Part shown: positions 63,901-64,000 of the stretch, piece after piece
Layout: the number at the start of each line of letters is the position of its first letter
Position numbering within the stretch: the first letter of the stretch is position 1
Assembly (NCBI RefSeq): GCF_042242105.1
Contig: NC_092022.1
Span: forward strand, 25,821,501 to 25,885,500
Direction: 5' to 3'
DNA: 64,000 nucleotides
From: Pempheris klunzingeri
Taxonomy: Eukaryota; Chordata; Actinopteri; Acropomatiformes; Pempheridae
Program-made: the position numbers and the translations under genes
The notes under the pieces: generated by a model
Seen by the model: only the letters and a program-made list of their open reading frames with translations
Databases searched by the model: none
Told to the model about the DNA's origin: nothing

Positions 63901-64000
63901 TTTCAGGGACACATGCAAAATGTTCAATACTATTATGAAAATAGAATATATGTCACATCCCAGCCAGGGATGTGTGTTGTTGTCGTGTTTTGGTTGTGTC

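Overview
The window is vertebrate nuclear DNA, most likely from a spiny-rayed (percomorph) teleost. Genes are split by GT-AG introns, the proteins are vertebrate families, and the repeats are typical of fish: a tRNA-derived SINE, L2-like, L1-like and other LINE tails, Tc1-like, piggyBac-type and hAT-type DNA elements, long (CA)n tracts and several large minisatellites. There is no sign of prokaryotic organisation, CRISPR arrays or tRNA genes. Every protein-coding gene I can support lies on the minus strand, so transcription runs from high to low coordinates.

Left part (1-33.6 kb) is a run of conserved single-copy genes: dedd (death-effector-domain protein, 5' part only; the rest lies beyond the left edge); a small LRAT-domain protein of 180 aa (four exons); tnnc1 (cardiac/slow troponin C, six exons, 161 aa); a FAM107-family actin-associated protein with two alternative first coding exons (160 or 138 aa); and efhd2 (swiprosin-1, four exons, 233 aa). 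Exon joins were worked out by hand from splice sites and reading phase, and all CDS lengths close in frame.

Middle part (33.8-45 kb) is repeat-rich. It holds a 33-copy minisatellite upstream of efhd2, several LINE remnants in both orientations, and one striking intact intronless gene (38839-40608). That gene encodes a 589-aa repetitive coiled-coil protein with its own TATA box and poly(A) signal. Its 35- and 28-residue units (whole heptads) form a higher-order repeat. I do not recognise the family; it is the best candidate here for something undescribed.

Right part (46-57.1 kb) is a C-type lectin locus. One complete six-exon gene encodes a secreted 334-aa protein with two lectin domains and a strongly basic C-terminal exon, and its third intron is filled with a 2.3-kb, ~46-copy minisatellite. 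Upstream lie two exons of a close paralogue whose leader, first lectin domain and last exon I cannot find. The last 7 kb hold an L1-like LINE 3' end, a Tc1-like transposase 3' end, a 24-copy minisatellite, and decayed LINE pieces.

The conserved genes do not form one pathway. tnnc1 and efhd2 are EF-hand calcium proteins, and FAM107 and EFHD2 both act on actin, but there is no operon-like logic. The lectin genes look like innate-immune or secreted recognition proteins under duplication turnover.
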